A DNA stretch of 64,000 nucleotides from Marmoricola sp. OAE513 (GCF_040546585.1 NZ_JBEPOC010000001.1:2046001-2110000); one strand, 5' to 3'; counted from the stretch's first letter, positions 36,541 through 46,079 are shown. Notes: generated from the letters alone by a model not told the origin. A program made the numbers and translations.

Positions 36541-37020
36541 GTGCTGATCAGTGTCGAGGACCCCGCGCGCGACGACATCTCCGCCCTGCTCGCCGAGCAC
36601 CTCGCGGACATGTTCGCGACGTCGCCCGCCGAGAGCGTGCACGCCCTCGACGTCGCCGGGCTCCAGGTGCCCGCGGTGACCTTCTGGTCGGTGCGCGACG
36701 ACGACGGCGTCCTGCTCGGGTGCGGCGCTCTCAAGGAGCACAGCGTGACCGAGGCCGAGATCAAGTCGATGCGCACCACGGCGGCGGCCCGCGGTCGAGG
36801 TGTCGCGGCCACGCTGCTCGCCGAGCTGGTCCGGGTCGCCGGCGAGCGCGGGTACGACCGGCTCAACCTCGAGACCGGGGCCGAGGACTACTTCGCGCCG
36901 GCCCGGCGGCTCTACGCGCGCCACGGCTTCGTCGAGTGCGGGCCGTTCGCCGACTACGTGCTCGACCCGAACAGCATCTTCATGACCCGGGAGGTCCGAC
37001 CCGCTTCTCCATCAGGCTGA
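36541..37020 (+). CDS. GNAT-family N-acetyltransferase
   Basis: 159 residues from GTG 36541, chosen for GGGAGGAT just upstream over the longer frame from 36472. Acetyl-CoA motif A SMRTTAAARGRGVAATLLAELVRVAGERGYDRLNLETG is clear, as is RLYARHGFVECGPF near the C-terminus. Similar to uncharacterised YsnE/PhnO-type acetyltransferases. Substrate unknown. Its last 41 bases overlap the tail of the convergent GNAT gene. Confidence 0.87.
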   Translation: MLISVEDPARDDISALLAEHLADMFATSPAESVHALDVAGLQVPAVTFWSVRDDDGVLLGCGALKEHSVTEAEIKSMRTTAAARGRGVAATLLAELVRVAGERGYDRLNLETGAEDYFAPARRLYARHGFVECGPFADYVLDPNSIFMTREVRPASPSG

Positions 37021-37483
37021 CCACGTGCCCGTTGGCCTCCTGCTGCCCGACCTCGACGAAACCGCGGGCCCGGTGGAACGCGAGCGACGCGTCGTTCGGG
37101 GGCTCGATGTTCACCTCCAGGCACAGCACCGGGCCGCGCTCGGCGGCACGCGCCTCGAGCTCGTCGTAGACCCGCGACCCGATGCCGGTCCGTCGCGCCG
37201 AGGCGTCGAGGACGATCCGGTCGAGGTAGAGGAAGCCGGGGTGGCGCGCTGAGAACCACTCGAAGTTCGGTCCGTCGATCCCGGCGCCGTCGGCGAAGGT
37301 GATCACGAAGCCGACGTCGCGCCCCTCGTGGGAGATGACGGCGGCGGTCTCGGCGGCAGCGACGAGCTCGACCAGACGAGGTTCGTCCAGCGGCGCGAGC
37401 AGCTCGACGTTGGTCTCGTTGAGGTCGAGCACCAGGGCGTGGTCGCCCGGCGTGATGGGGCGCAGCAGCGAGGACTCGGTCAC
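36980..37483 (-). CDS. GNAT-family N-acetyltransferase
   Basis: 167 residues from GTG 37483 (MTESSLLRPI...). Acetyl-CoA binding motif LDRIVLDASARRTGIGSRVYDELEARAAERG and C-terminal NDASLAFHRARGFVEVGQQ. A frame with an earlier start (37540) adds a low-complexity Arg/Gly stretch with no ribosome site. Tail-to-tail overlap of 41 bp with the preceding GNAT gene; the two are not close paralogues. Confidence 0.85.
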   Translation of the reverse strand: MTESSLLRPITPGDHALVLDLNETNVELLAPLDEPRLVELVAAAETAAVISHEGRDVGFVITFADGAGIDGPNFEWFSARHPGFLYLDRIVLDASARRTGIGSRVYDELEARAAERGPVLCLEVNIEPPNDASLAFHRARGFVEVGQQEANGHVVSLMEKRVGPPGS

Positions 37484-37558
37484 CCTCAGCACCCTACTGA
37501 CACCACGAGGCCCGGCCCGCGATGCGGACCGGGCCCTCACGGGGGAGGAGGTTGGCTG

Positions 37559-39856
37559 CTACTTGATCTTCACCGTGGCGACGACCCGGACCGGCGTCGT
37601 CGTCTTCGTGCCCCGGTAGTAGACGCCGTAGGTGCGGGTGCCCTTCGGCAGGTCCTTGCCGACCTTGATCCGCACCGTGCCGTTGACGATCTTGCCGCTG
37701 GCGACGGCCTTGCCCTTGCGCCGGATGTCGACGGTGGCTCCGTTGACGAGGCCGCCCGGAGCAGAGGGCGTGACGCGGATGAACGTCTTGTCCGTGCTCT
37801 TGTAGGTCTTCGACGAGATCTTGAGGGTCGTCTTGACCGGGACCACGGTGATCGACACGGTGCCGTTCTTCGAGGCGCCGAGGCTGTCGGTCACCGTGTA
37901 GACCAGGTTGACCTTCCCGACGAAACCGGACGGCGGTGCGTAGGTCATCACCGCGCCGTTGACGACGGCTCCGGGAGCGCTGGTCGAGTACGTGACCGCG
38001 TCACCGTCCGGGTCGCTGCCCGGCAGGGTGAGCGTGTACGCGCGACCGGCCGGCGAGGTCCGGTTCGTGCTCAGCGCGATCGGCGAGCGGTTGCCCGTGA
38101 AGGTGTACCGGACGCCGTCCCAGGTGATGTCGGTGACCTGGCCGTTGCCGCCGGTGTCGGAGAAGACGCCGAACGCCAGCACCTTGTAGGTCTTGAACGA
38201 CGACAGGATGTCGCCCAGCAGGTACGGCGTGTTGGCCGACAGGTCGCCGACGGCCTTGCTGCTGACCCACTGCTGTCCGACGTCGACCCGCTGGGTCGCG
38301 CCGACCGCGGCGGAGTTCGCCGGGCGCAGCGTGGTGAACACGGTGCTGCCGGAGTTCGGGTCCTCGACGAACAGCGGCACCTGGAAGTACGCCGTGCCCG
38401 CGGTCACCGTGTACGACGCCGAGGTGAGCGCGTCGGTGAGGTTCACGTTGCGGGCGTCCAGGGTGCTCGAGTTGTTCGCGTAGCCCTTGATCACCTGCGA
38501 CTTGGTCGCGCCGAGGTTCAGCACGTTCGAGTCGGTGGCAGCGGTCGCGTTGCCGCCGACGGCGCCCTGGTGCCACCCGGCGTACGTGCTCTCGTCGGGG
38601 GCGATGTCACGGACCTTGACCAGCGACGTGGTGCCTGCGGCGGGGGTGTCGGAGAAGTTGTAGCTCCGGGTGCCGAAGGTGATGTTGCTGACCGTGCCGG
38701 AGGTGCCCGGGTTGGTCAGCACGCCGACCGCGATGACCTTGTAGTCACCGAGGGCGGCGATGATGTCGCTGAGCTTGGCGTCGGTGTTGGCCGGGATCCC
38801 GTCCAGCGCCTTGCTCGACTGCCAGTTGTCGTTGAGCGTGAACGTGTTCTTGCCCGCGCCGGCGCCGTTGTTGCGCAACGTGGTGAACTTCAGGCCGCTG
38901 CCGTCGTCGAACTTGACCGGCACCTGGAAGAACACCGGGTCCGAGCCGGCGGCAACGGTGTAGCTGGCCTCCGGCAGCACGAACTGGAGGTTCGCGTTCA
39001 CGGCGTTCAGGGTGTCGGAGTTGTTGCTGAAGCCCTTGATGACCTGCGACTTGCCGGCCAGCACGAGACCGTTGCTGGTGACCTGGGCGCGCGCGGTCGC
39101 GTTGGCGTAACCCTGGTGCCAGTCGACGTAGTTCGACGGGGTCTCCTCGGGCTGCAGGTCGCTGTTGTCCACCGCGACCTGCGTGGTCGGCGTCGCGGCG
39201 AAGGTGTAGGTGTCGCCGTTGAAGGTGATGCCCTGCACCGTCGCGGAGCCGCCGGTGTCGGTGAGGACACCGAACGCCAACGTCTTCGACTTGTGCGCGT
39301 TGACCGCCGCGATGATCGTGTTCAACGAGGTCGGCGTGTTCGCCGTGATCGTGCCGATCGTCTTCGAGGAGATCCACGAGTCCGTGCCCGCGATCGGCGC
39401 GTTCCCGCTGTGCGCCGCCTCCGGGCGCAGGGTCGTGAAGACGCCGGCCGTGGCGTCGCTGTCGTCGGTGTCGACGAAGAGCGGCAGCTGGAAGTGCGCG
39501 GCGCCCGCGGTCACGTTGTACGTCGTGCCGATCAGGGCGCTCACGTTGGCGTTCACGCCGCCGATGGCCAGGTTCGCGTTGTCGTTGTTCGCGTAGCCGT
39601 TGATGATCTGGGACTTCCCGCGCAGCGACAGGCCCCCCGCCGTGATCGCGGCGTTGAGCTCGGCGTCGGCGTAGCCCTGGTGCCAACCGGCGTAGGTGCT
39701 CTCGTCTCCGCGGATGTCGCCGGGGTTGACGGTGATCGATGCGGCCGTGGCGGGTGCTGGTTGTGCGACCAGCAGCAAGCCGGTGACCACCGCACTGGTC
39801 ACGGTTCCTGCAGCGAGGCGGCGACGGAGACTCCGTGCCTGGTTTCCGAGTTTCAT
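37559..39856 (-). CDS. Large secreted protein with three tandem ~185-residue 'WHQG' repeats
   Basis: 765 residues. Signal peptide (about 1-38, VTSAVVTGLLLVAQPAPATA). Three homologous units begin near residues 45, 235 and 415, each with the pattern ES.YAGWHQG, K SQ(V/I)I(K/N)G(Y/F).NN, FFQVP or YFQVPLFV, FTTLR, WVSSK, and GVLTDTGG..TV..ITF. A cadherin/Ig-like module (NRSPIALSTNR...GSDPDGDAVTYS, about 605-690) and a basic C-terminal domain (to 765) follow. No sortase LPxTG. ATG at 39856 after AGGAG. Beta-sandwich, possibly glycan-binding; I do not know the repeat family. Confidence 0.8.
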   Translation of the reverse strand: MKLGNQARSLRRRLAAGTVTSAVVTGLLLVAQPAPATAASITVNPGDIRGDESTYAGWHQGYADAELNAAITAGGLSLRGKSQIINGYANNDNANLAIGGVNANVSALIGTTYNVTAGAAHFQLPLFVDTDDSDATAGVFTTLRPEAAHSGNAPIAGTDSWISSKTIGTITANTPTSLNTIIAAVNAHKSKTLAFGVLTDTGGSATVQGITFNGDTYTFAATPTTQVAVDNSDLQPEETPSNYVDWHQGYANATARAQVTSNGLVLAGKSQVIKGFSNNSDTLNAVNANLQFVLPEASYTVAAGSDPVFFQVPVKFDDGSGLKFTTLRNNGAGAGKNTFTLNDNWQSSKALDGIPANTDAKLSDIIAALGDYKVIAVGVLTNPGTSGTVSNITFGTRSYNFSDTPAAGTTSLVKVRDIAPDESTYAGWHQGAVGGNATAATDSNVLNLGATKSQVIKGYANNSSTLDARNVNLTDALTSASYTVTAGTAYFQVPLFVEDPNSGSTVFTTLRPANSAAVGATQRVDVGQQWVSSKAVGDLSANTPYLLGDILSSFKTYKVLAFGVFSDTGGNGQVTDITWDGVRYTFTGNRSPIALSTNRTSPAGRAYTLTLPGSDPDGDAVTYSTSAPGAVVNGAVMTYAPPSGFVGKVNLVYTVTDSLGASKNGTVSITVVPVKTTLKISSKTYKSTDKTFIRVTPSAPGGLVNGATVDIRRKGKAVASGKIVNGTVRIKVGKDLPKGTRTYGVYYRGTKTTTPVRVVATVKIK

Positions 39857-39920
39857 GGCACTCCTGTGACTGGGGGGAATGGTGGTGCTCGGGCCAGTCA
39901 TGCAGGCGTCCGCAGGGGGT

Positions 39921-39960
39921 GGAAAGGCTTTTTCACGACCCCGATAATTTTGAAAACCGG
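39921..39960 (-). promoter_or_regulatory. AT-rich promoter-like segment before the secreted repeat protein
   Basis: The 109-bp spacer between the HTH gene stop (39966) and the secreted-protein start (39856) contains an AT-rich island (ATAATTTTGAAAA at 39943-39955 and CTTTTTCAC at 39928-39936) rare in this GC-rich window. On the minus strand it offers -10-like AAATTAT. A promoter separate from the HTH gene is likely. Confidence 0.3.
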
Positions 39961-39965
39961 ACAGT

Positions 39966-41234
39966 TCAGGAATTCAGGGCGGGCCCCTGCTCCTGCCACC
40001 ACTCCAGCACCGGCCGTACGGCGGCCACCTCGGAGCGCGCGAGCAGGTTCTCGTCGACCGACCCGCTGAGCCCGAGGGCGACCGTGACGCTGCCCCGGGC
40101 TTCCGGGTCTCCGAGCTGGTCGAGGAGCTCCTCGCTCGGCTCGATCGACTCCGGCGAGTGGCCGCGGGAGTTCCACAGCGCACGGCGTACCTCGGGGTGC
40201 TGCTCGGCCAGTGCCAGCGCCTCCAGCCGGCCGGGATCCCCCGGGGGGATGAGGTACTCGTGCAGGTTCGCCAGCCGCATCCGCCAGAGGGGATCCTTCT
40301 CGACCTCGAACACGTCGAGGAGCGCCGCCTCGACCGTCTCCTGGACGCCGGCGACCATGAGCAGCAAGGACGCCTCGTGCCGCTGCAAGCGGGACCGTCC
40401 GCCGAGGGCGGTGTCGACCAAGGGCTTGGTGATCTCGTCCTCGAGCTTCGCGGAGGCCCAGGCAGGAAGATCGCTGCAGATCTGGTCGCGGCGGGCGATC
40501 AGCTCGGACCGCTTCACCGCGGGATCGGGGCGCGCGCTCCGGTCGCGGAGGACGTCCTCGATCCAGGCCGCACTCTGCTGCGCGGCCGCGGTTCCGGAGT
40601 CTCGCAGCTGTTGGGCCAGGGCGCGTGCGACTGCGGGTGCCGGTCGGAGGACCAGGCTGACGGCGTCGCCGATCATCCCGGTGCTGTCCGCGGCGACCAG
40701 TGCCATGAACTCCTCGATGAGGGCGACGTCGACGCGAGGCATCGAGGCCAGCAGGTGCATCGCCTCGAACCGGAGGATGTAACCGGGTCCGATCGAGCGC
40801 GCCAGCTCGACGAGCAGTCGCCGGGCGATCAGGCGGGTGTTCGCGGGCGAGAGGTAGAAGTAGCCGTTGCTGGAGGCGAAGGCAGCCAGCGCGTACCACT
40901 CCGAGCCGGTCACCTCGCGCCCCAGCACGACCCGGTCGAGGATCAGGTAGATGTCGTCGGCACCGATACCCTCGGTCACGTCGAAGGTCGGCGTCGGGGA
41001 GAACGCGTCCTCGGTCGCACGCCGCTGCCGGTCGTTGAGCGCGAACAGCAGGAACGGCGGCAGGCCGGCGCCGTCCTCGTAGGCGCGCAGCAACCGGTAG
41101 GAGCTGCCTGACTGGCCGTACTCCCAGCGGCTCAGGCGACTCGCTGAGGCGGTCAGACGTCGGCGTTCGAACGACCCGACGAACTCGCTGCGGCCGACGT
41201 CGTCGCTGCACGCACGCAGGCGGGTCACGCGCAT
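39966..41234 (-). CDS. HTH-domain protein with long uncharacterised helical C-terminus
   Basis: 422 residues from ATG 41234 (TTG 41261 is possible). The first ~75 residues look like an XRE-type helix-turn-helix (RRRLTASASRLSRWEYGQSG..YRLLRAYEDGAGLPPFLL). The remaining ~340 residues are Leu/Ala/Arg/Glu-rich and probably all-helical (HEAT-like alternation: GRSRLQRHEASLLLMVAGVQETVEAALLDVF), with no enzymatic motif. Directly upstream of the secreted three-repeat protein on the same strand, so it may regulate it. Family not recognised. Confidence 0.72.
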   Translation of the reverse strand: MRVTRLRACSDDVGRSEFVGSFERRRLTASASRLSRWEYGQSGSSYRLLRAYEDGAGLPPFLLFALNDRQRRATEDAFSPTPTFDVTEGIGADDIYLILDRVVLGREVTGSEWYALAAFASSNGYFYLSPANTRLIARRLLVELARSIGPGYILRFEAMHLLASMPRVDVALIEEFMALVAADSTGMIGDAVSLVLRPAPAVARALAQQLRDSGTAAAQQSAAWIEDVLRDRSARPDPAVKRSELIARRDQICSDLPAWASAKLEDEITKPLVDTALGGRSRLQRHEASLLLMVAGVQETVEAALLDVFEVEKDPLWRMRLANLHEYLIPPGDPGRLEALALAEQHPEVRRALWNSRGHSPESIEPSEELLDQLGDPEARGSVTVALGLSGSVDENLLARSEVAAVRPVLEWWQEQGPALNS

Positions 41235-41329
41235 CACCCACCGCGTTCCCTGGTGCAGCAAGGATCCAACCGCCTCGGTCTCAGAAGGGACTTGCGACCC
41301 TACGTGCGACCCCCGTCAGCTGCAGCACA

Positions 41330-42217
41330 TCACGGATAGCGGATGCCGGTGGCCATCTCGCTCAGTTCCCACAACGCCGAGAGAGCAGCCGGGTCACCGA
41401 CGAACTTCCTCCGCGGCCTGACCACCGTCGGCAGCCCGGCCATCTGGCCCCACCCTGCAGGGCCCACGTAGGTTCCGCCCGGGAGGTCCGCGGTCGCCGC
41501 CATCAGCGTCGGCAGCGCACCGAGCTCGGCTGCCTGGCCCAGGAACCTGGTCGCGGTGACCATGACCGCTCCCTGGAAGCCTCCGGACTTGCCCATCAGC
41601 TCGGTCGCCGAGTACCCGGGGTGGGCGGCCAACGAGGTGACCGGGAGGCCGGCAGCGCTCAGCCGGCGCTCGAGCTCGAGGGCGAACAGAAGGTTCGCGA
41701 GCTTGGACTCGCCGTAGGCGCCCCAGCGGGAGTAGCGGCGGGCGGAGACCCGGGGGTCGTCGAGCGGGACCCGGCGGGCGATCCGGTGTGCCTGCGAGCC
41801 GACGGTGACCACACGCCCCCCGCCGGAGGCGACCAGCTGCGGGAGCAGCAGGCCGGTGAGCAGGAACGGTCCGAGGTGGTTGGTGCCCAGCTGCATCTCG
41901 AAACCGTCGACCGTGCGCGCGTAGGGCAGCGCCATCACGCCGGCGTTGTTGACCAGCAGGTCGAGCGGACCGAGCGCTGCCGCCTCGGCCGCGCCGCGGC
42001 GTACCGAGGAGAGGTCGGCGAGGTCCACGATGACCGGGGACAACCGGGCCCCTGGCACCGCCGCGGCGATGTCGGCGGAGGTCGCGTCCAGCTTGGCCTG
42101 CGAACGAGCCACCAGGACGACCTCGGCCCCGGCGCGCGCGAGCTCGAGCGCGGTGCTGGTGCCGAGCCCGGCGGTCACTCCGGTCACCAGGGCGCGGGTG
42201 CCGGTCAGGTCCGGCAT
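41330..42217 (-). CDS. SDR-family oxidoreductase (retinol-dehydrogenase-like)
   Basis: 295 residues from ATG 42217. TGVTAGLGTSTALELARAGAEVVLVARS cofactor site, NNAGVMALPYART, catalytic YGESKLANLLFALELERRL, and the 'SLAAHPGYSATEL' tail typical of this subgroup. A GTG at 42262 that overlaps the upstream stop (GTGA) would add 15 residues and is a realistic alternative. Coupled to the mycothiol-dependent isomerase-family gene. Compare the frameshifted SDR at 13.4 kb, which belongs to the same subgroup. Confidence 0.88.
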   Translation of the reverse strand: MPDLTGTRALVTGVTAGLGTSTALELARAGAEVVLVARSQAKLDATSADIAAAVPGARLSPVIVDLADLSSVRRGAAEAAALGPLDLLVNNAGVMALPYARTVDGFEMQLGTNHLGPFLLTGLLLPQLVASGGGRVVTVGSQAHRIARRVPLDDPRVSARRYSRWGAYGESKLANLLFALELERRLSAAGLPVTSLAAHPGYSATELMGKSGGFQGAVMVTATRFLGQAAELGALPTLMAATADLPGGTYVGPAGWGQMAGLPTVVRPRRKFVGDPAALSALWELSEMATGIRYP

Positions 42218-42258
42218 GTCCTCCAGGGTCCAACCGGGCGCGCCGGTACGACGCGGAC

Positions 42259-43074
42259 TCACGGCGTGACGGTGAAGCTGCTGAGCACGGCGCGACCGAG
42301 GGCCTCGTCGCCCTCGAAGGACGGGTTGGTCGCCTCGATCCCGCGGCGTCCACCGGAGAGCACGACGAACTCCTCGGCGGTCAGCGAGATCGCCACGGTC
42401 GGCGAGTCGACGCCCTCGACCAGCGCGGCGCGACCGTCCTCGCCGATCACGGCGGTCCAGGTTGCGTCCGCGTCGGTGATCCGGATCCGGACGCTGGTGC
42501 CGACCGGCGGCGCGACCCGCTTGCCGAGCACCATCGGCAGGGCGCCGCCGAACTTGGCGAGCGTGTGCCGTGCGGTCACGGTGTCGTAGTCGCCCGGTAC
42601 GCCGATGGCGCGGCGGATGTCCTGGTTGTGCATCCAGATGTCGAGGGGGCGGTTGGAGAGCAACGTGTCGTTGTTCCACCCGATGCCGCCGGGGGTGCGA
42701 GGTGGTGACGCCTTGCCGTCGGTGGGCGGGTCGGCCTGCAGCTCGGCGTACCGGGTGGCGGCGGCCGTCTCGATCTCCTCGGTGAGCTCGGCCATGCTCC
42801 GCTCCCGGCGGGCGAGCACGCCCTGCTCGGTGTAGAGACCGCCGAGGTCCTTGATGTGCGGGGCCTCCTCGACCGCGAGGGTCTCCTCGGGGCCGCCGGC
42901 CAGGACGCCCTCGAGGTGGGCCGTGTGCGCGACGTTGTCCTTGACGCTCCAGCCCTCGAGGTCGGTCGGCAGGTGCCACTGGTCCTCCGGGACGTCACGG
43001 GCCAGCGCGACGAACTCGGCGATGGCGGTGCGCCAGGTCTCGACGAGCTCGGACAGGCGGGAGGCATCACTCAT
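42259..43074 (-). CDS. Maleylpyruvate isomerase-family, mycothiol-dependent (DinB-like) protein
   Basis: 271 residues. DinB/MDMPI helical bundle: metal-binding histidines in GWSVKDNVAHTAHLEG and LDIWMHNQDIRRAIG, followed by an SCP2-like C-terminal domain (VRIRITDADATWTAVIGEDGRAALVEG). The family uses mycothiol, in line with an actinobacterial host. It could isomerise maleylpyruvate or a related cis-acid; whether it also replaces the maleylacetoacetate isomerase missing from the tyrosine operon is speculation. Upstream gene of the SDR pair. Confidence 0.85.
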   Translation of the reverse strand: MSDASRLSELVETWRTAIAEFVALARDVPEDQWHLPTDLEGWSVKDNVAHTAHLEGVLAGGPEETLAVEEAPHIKDLGGLYTEQGVLARRERSMAELTEEIETAAATRYAELQADPPTDGKASPPRTPGGIGWNNDTLLSNRPLDIWMHNQDIRRAIGVPGDYDTVTARHTLAKFGGALPMVLGKRVAPPVGTSVRIRITDADATWTAVIGEDGRAALVEGVDSPTVAISLTAEEFVVLSGGRRGIEATNPSFEGDEALGRAVLSSFTVTP

Positions 43075-43137
43075 GGCGGCAGCCTAGGACACCGAAATCG
43101 CGTGCGGGAGTCGCAGTCCGCGGTTACGTTCGGAGGC

Positions 43138-43950
43138 ATGGCAGGGCAGTACGAGCGGTTCGTCGCTCTCGGCGACTCGCAGACCGAGGGTTGCAACGAT
43201 GTGGGGCCCGACGGCCGCTGGCGGGGGTGGGCCGACCGGTTCGCCGAACGGCTCGCCGAGACCACCAGTCCGGGCCTGACCTACGCCAACCTCGCGGTCG
43301 GCGGATGTCGCGCGAAGCACGTGCTCGACGTCCAGGTGCCGGCAGCGCTGGCGCTCGAACCCGACCTGGCGTCGGTCTGCGTCGGGATGAACGACCTGCT
43401 CCGCCACGACTTCGACCTCGCCGCCACCGCAGCGCAGATCGAGGCCTCGTTCGCCGCTCTGCGCGCGACCGGCTGCCGAGTCTTCACCGTCGGCTTCCCC
43501 GACGTCGCGCTGATGCTCCCGGTGATGGGCTGGCTGCGACCGCGCGAAGCCGAGCTGAACGACCGCGTCGGTGAGGCAGCCGCGCGCCACGACGTCGACG
43601 TGCTCGACCTATTCAGCCTCGACCTGGCTGCGGATCCAGGGATGTGGAGTCACGACCGGATCCACGGCAGCGCGCTCGGGCACGAGCGGATCGCCGCAGG
43701 TGCCTGCGAGCTCTTCGGCCTCCCGGGTAGCGACCACTCCTGGGCGCAGGTCACCGGGGCGGTCCCGCGCGGTCTGGGCGTCGTACGCCGCGACGCCTGG
43801 TGGGTGGCCAGCTTCGTCGGCCCCTTCCTGGTCAAGCAGGTGCGCGGCCGCGGGCAGGGACCGGGTGCCAAGAGACCCCAGCTGCTGCCGGTCCTTCCCT
43901 CGGAGAACGACGACGGCCGCCCCACCCTTGCGGGTGAAGCGGCCGTCTGA
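43138..43950 (+). CDS. SGNH/GDSL-family hydrolase
   Basis: 270 residues, no signal peptide. Block I FVALGDSQTEGCND (nucleophile Ser), block II Gly in AVGGCRAK, block III VCVGMNDL (oxyanion Asn) and block V DRIHGSALGHERIA (Asp-His). A cytosolic lipase/esterase-type enzyme; substrate unknown. ATG at 43138 with GGAGG very close. A relative of the SGNH gene at 53.7 kb, which shares GDS.TEG and the long C-terminal extension. Confidence 0.87.
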   Translation: MAGQYERFVALGDSQTEGCNDVGPDGRWRGWADRFAERLAETTSPGLTYANLAVGGCRAKHVLDVQVPAALALEPDLASVCVGMNDLLRHDFDLAATAAQIEASFAALRATGCRVFTVGFPDVALMLPVMGWLRPREAELNDRVGEAAARHDVDVLDLFSLDLAADPGMWSHDRIHGSALGHERIAAGACELFGLPGSDHSWAQVTGAVPRGLGVVRRDAWWVASFVGPFLVKQVRGRGQGPGAKRPQLLPVLPSENDDGRPTLAGEAAV

Positions 43951-43957
43951 GCAAGCC

Positions 43958-43980
43958 CGGTCATCGAGCCTGCCGAGATG
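43958..43980. repeat. Dispersed repeat copy in the gap between convergent genes
   Basis: GGTCATCGAGCCTGCCGAGA (core 43959-43978) fills almost the entire 30-bp gap between the SGNH hydrolase stop and the acyl-CoA dehydrogenase stop. Same family as the copies in the E2 linker and at 47098. Confidence 0.6.
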
Positions 43981-45858
43981 TCAGAAGCTGGCCTCGTCCA
44001 GCTCCATCAGCGACAGGTCGGTCGCCTCGGCGATCGCGACCTCGGCGGTGAGCTTCGGCAGCTGCTGGCGCGCGAAGAACTGCGCAGCGGCGACCTTGCC
44101 CTCGTAGAACGCCTTGTCCGCAGCGGAGACCTCGCCACCGAGCTTCTCCAGCGCGACCTCGGCGCCGCGGAGCAGCAGCCAGGCGCAGACGACGTCACCG
44201 AGGACCATCAGCAGGCGGGTGGTGTTGAGACCGACCTTGTAGATGTTCTTGATGTCGCCACCCTCGGCGGACTCGTCGGCGCTCATCAGGGTGCCGATCA
44301 TGCCGGTGGTCAGCGCGCCGGCGTCCTCGAGAGCCTTCGCGAGCAGCTCGCGCTCCACCTTGAGGCGACCGTTGCCGGCCTCGCTCTTGATGAAGGCGTC
44401 GATCTCGTTGTTGATGTGGGTCAGCGCCTTCGCCTGGTCCTTGACGATCTTCCGGAAGAAGAAGTCCTGGCCCTGGATCGCCGTGGTGCCCTCGTACAGC
44501 GTGTCGATCTTGGCGTCGCGCACGTACTGCTCGATCGGGTACTCCTGGAGGAAGCCGGAGCCACCCAGGGTCTGCAGCGACTCGGTGCCCAGCAGCACCC
44601 AGGAGCGCTCCGAGCCGTAGCCCTTGACGATCGGCAGCAGCAGGTCGTTGACCTTCTCGGCGAGCTCGTCGCGCTCGCCGTTGTGCTCGGCGATCTGGAT
44701 CCGGTCCTGGTACGACGCGGTGTAGAGCACCAGCGCACGCATCGCCTCGGAGAACGCCTTCTGGGTCATCAGGGACCGGCGGACGTCGGGGTGGTGGGTG
44801 ATGGTGACCCGCGGGGCCGCCTTGTTGGCCGACTCGGTCAGGTCGGCGCCCTGCTCGCGGCTCTTCGCGTACTCCAGCGCGTTCAGGTAACCGGTCGAGA
44901 GGGTCGCGATGGCCTTGGTGCCGACCATCATCCGGGCGTTCTCGATGACCTGGAACATCTGCGCGATGCCGTTGTGCACCTCACCGACGAGCCAGCCCTG
45001 GGCGGCCTCGCCGCCACCGACGGAGGAGTCACCGAAGGTCACCTCGCAGGTGTTGGAGACCTTGATGCCCATCTTGTGCTCGACGTTGGTGACGTAGGCG
45101 CCGTTGCGCTCGCCGGTCAGCTCGCCGGTCTCGAGGTCGAACTTCCACTCGGGAACGATGAACATGCTCAGGCCCTTGGTGCCCGGGCCGCCGACGCCCT
45201 CGATGCCCGCCGGGCGGGCGAGGACGAGGTGGATGACGTTCTCGGTCATGTCGTTGGTCGCCGAGGTGATGAAGCGCTTCACGCCGGTGATGTTCCAGGT
45301 GCCGTCGTCGTTCAGCGTGGCCTTGGACCGACCCGCGCCGACGTCGGAGCCGGCGTCCGGCTCGGTCAGCACCATGGTGGCGCCCCACTGCTTGTCGACC
45401 ATGAACTGGGCGATCTTCTTATCGCGGTCGGTGCCGTTGTTCCACACCACGCCGGCGAAGCTCGGGCCCGCGGCGTACATCCAGATCGGGGCGTTCGAGC
45501 CGAGGATCAGCTCGCCCATGGCCCAGTTCAGGGTGGAGGGGCCCGGCGTGCCGCCGAGGTCCTCGTTGATCTGCAGGCGCCAGAACTCGGAGTCCATGTA
45601 GGCCTTGTAGGACTTCTTGAAGGCGTCGGGCAGCGGCGCCGCGTTCGTCTTGGGGTCGAACACCGGCGGGTTGCGGTCGGAGTCCTCGTACGACGCGGCC
45701 AGGTCCTCGCGGGACATCCGGTCCATCTCGGCCAGGATCGTGCGGGCGGTCTCGCTGTCGACAGCCTCGAAGGGGCCCTGTCCGAGGACCTCGTCGCGCT
45801 TGAGCACCTCGAAGAGGTTGAACTCGATGTCCCGCATGTTGCTCTTGTAGTGGCTCAC
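43981..45858 (-). CDS. Long-form acyl-CoA dehydrogenase (FadE5-like)
   Basis: 625 residues, the extended ~600-residue ACAD type with a C-terminal helical domain. FAD-binding and substrate motifs: [43 protein letters not shown], and the Arg-bearing catalytic region [26 protein letters not shown] with the base Glu. First step of beta-oxidation; electrons go to ETF and then to the EtfD-type reductase encoded at 59-62 kb. Upstream, at 45915-45930, is the GCTAC-N6-GTAAC element also found before etfD. ATG at 45858. Confidence 0.92.
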   Translation of the reverse strand: MSHYKSNMRDIEFNLFEVLKRDEVLGQGPFEAVDSETARTILAEMDRMSREDLAASYEDSDRNPPVFDPKTNAAPLPDAFKKSYKAYMDSEFWRLQINEDLGGTPGPSTLNWAMGELILGSNAPIWMYAAGPSFAGVVWNNGTDRDKKIAQFMVDKQWGATMVLTEPDAGSDVGAGRSKATLNDDGTWNITGVKRFITSATNDMTENVIHLVLARPAGIEGVGGPGTKGLSMFIVPEWKFDLETGELTGERNGAYVTNVEHKMGIKVSNTCEVTFGDSSVGGGEAAQGWLVGEVHNGIAQMFQVIENARMMVGTKAIATLSTGYLNALEYAKSREQGADLTESANKAAPRVTITHHPDVRRSLMTQKAFSEAMRALVLYTASYQDRIQIAEHNGERDELAEKVNDLLLPIVKGYGSERSWVLLGTESLQTLGGSGFLQEYPIEQYVRDAKIDTLYEGTTAIQGQDFFFRKIVKDQAKALTHINNEIDAFIKSEAGNGRLKVERELLAKALEDAGALTTGMIGTLMSADESAEGGDIKNIYKVGLNTTRLLMVLGDVVCAWLLLRGAEVALEKLGGEVSAADKAFYEGKVAAAQFFARQQLPKLTAEVAIAEATDLSLMELDEASF

Positions 45859-45914
45859 TGACCCACCCTTTTCAGTCTCGTGCCCTCGTGACGGGGCCTG
45901 CCACGGCCGACTTT

Positions 45915-45930
45915 GCTACCGACCGGTAAC
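45915..45930. promoter_or_regulatory. GCTAC-N6-GTAAC element upstream of the acyl-CoA dehydrogenase
   Basis: GCTACCGACCGGTAAC, a near-palindrome 57 bp before the start, of the size bound by TetR-family lipid regulators. The same outer half-sites with identical spacing occur at 62191-62206 and, reversed, at 58907-58922. A small hairpin (ATCCCCT 45995-46001 / AGGGGAT 46009-46015) lies in the rest of the 221-bp gap, probably a terminator for the gene at 46080. Confidence 0.5.
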
Positions 45931-46079
45931 AACAAGTATGCGCTTAGGGAAGCAGGCGTGCAAGCGGAACGGCAGGTCGTGTGACGAAGGCCAAATCCCC
46001 TGTGCGCAAGGGGATCAGGGGAGTTCAGAGGTTTGCTGAACGATCTGAGACCGACCAGTGCCAGAACGGGGCACCGACA

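Noticed and set aside
37328-40069. 913-codon plus-strand frame opposite the secreted repeat protein
   Set aside because: Mirror of the repeats on the other strand; the minus frame has a signal peptide, repeats and a ribosome site.
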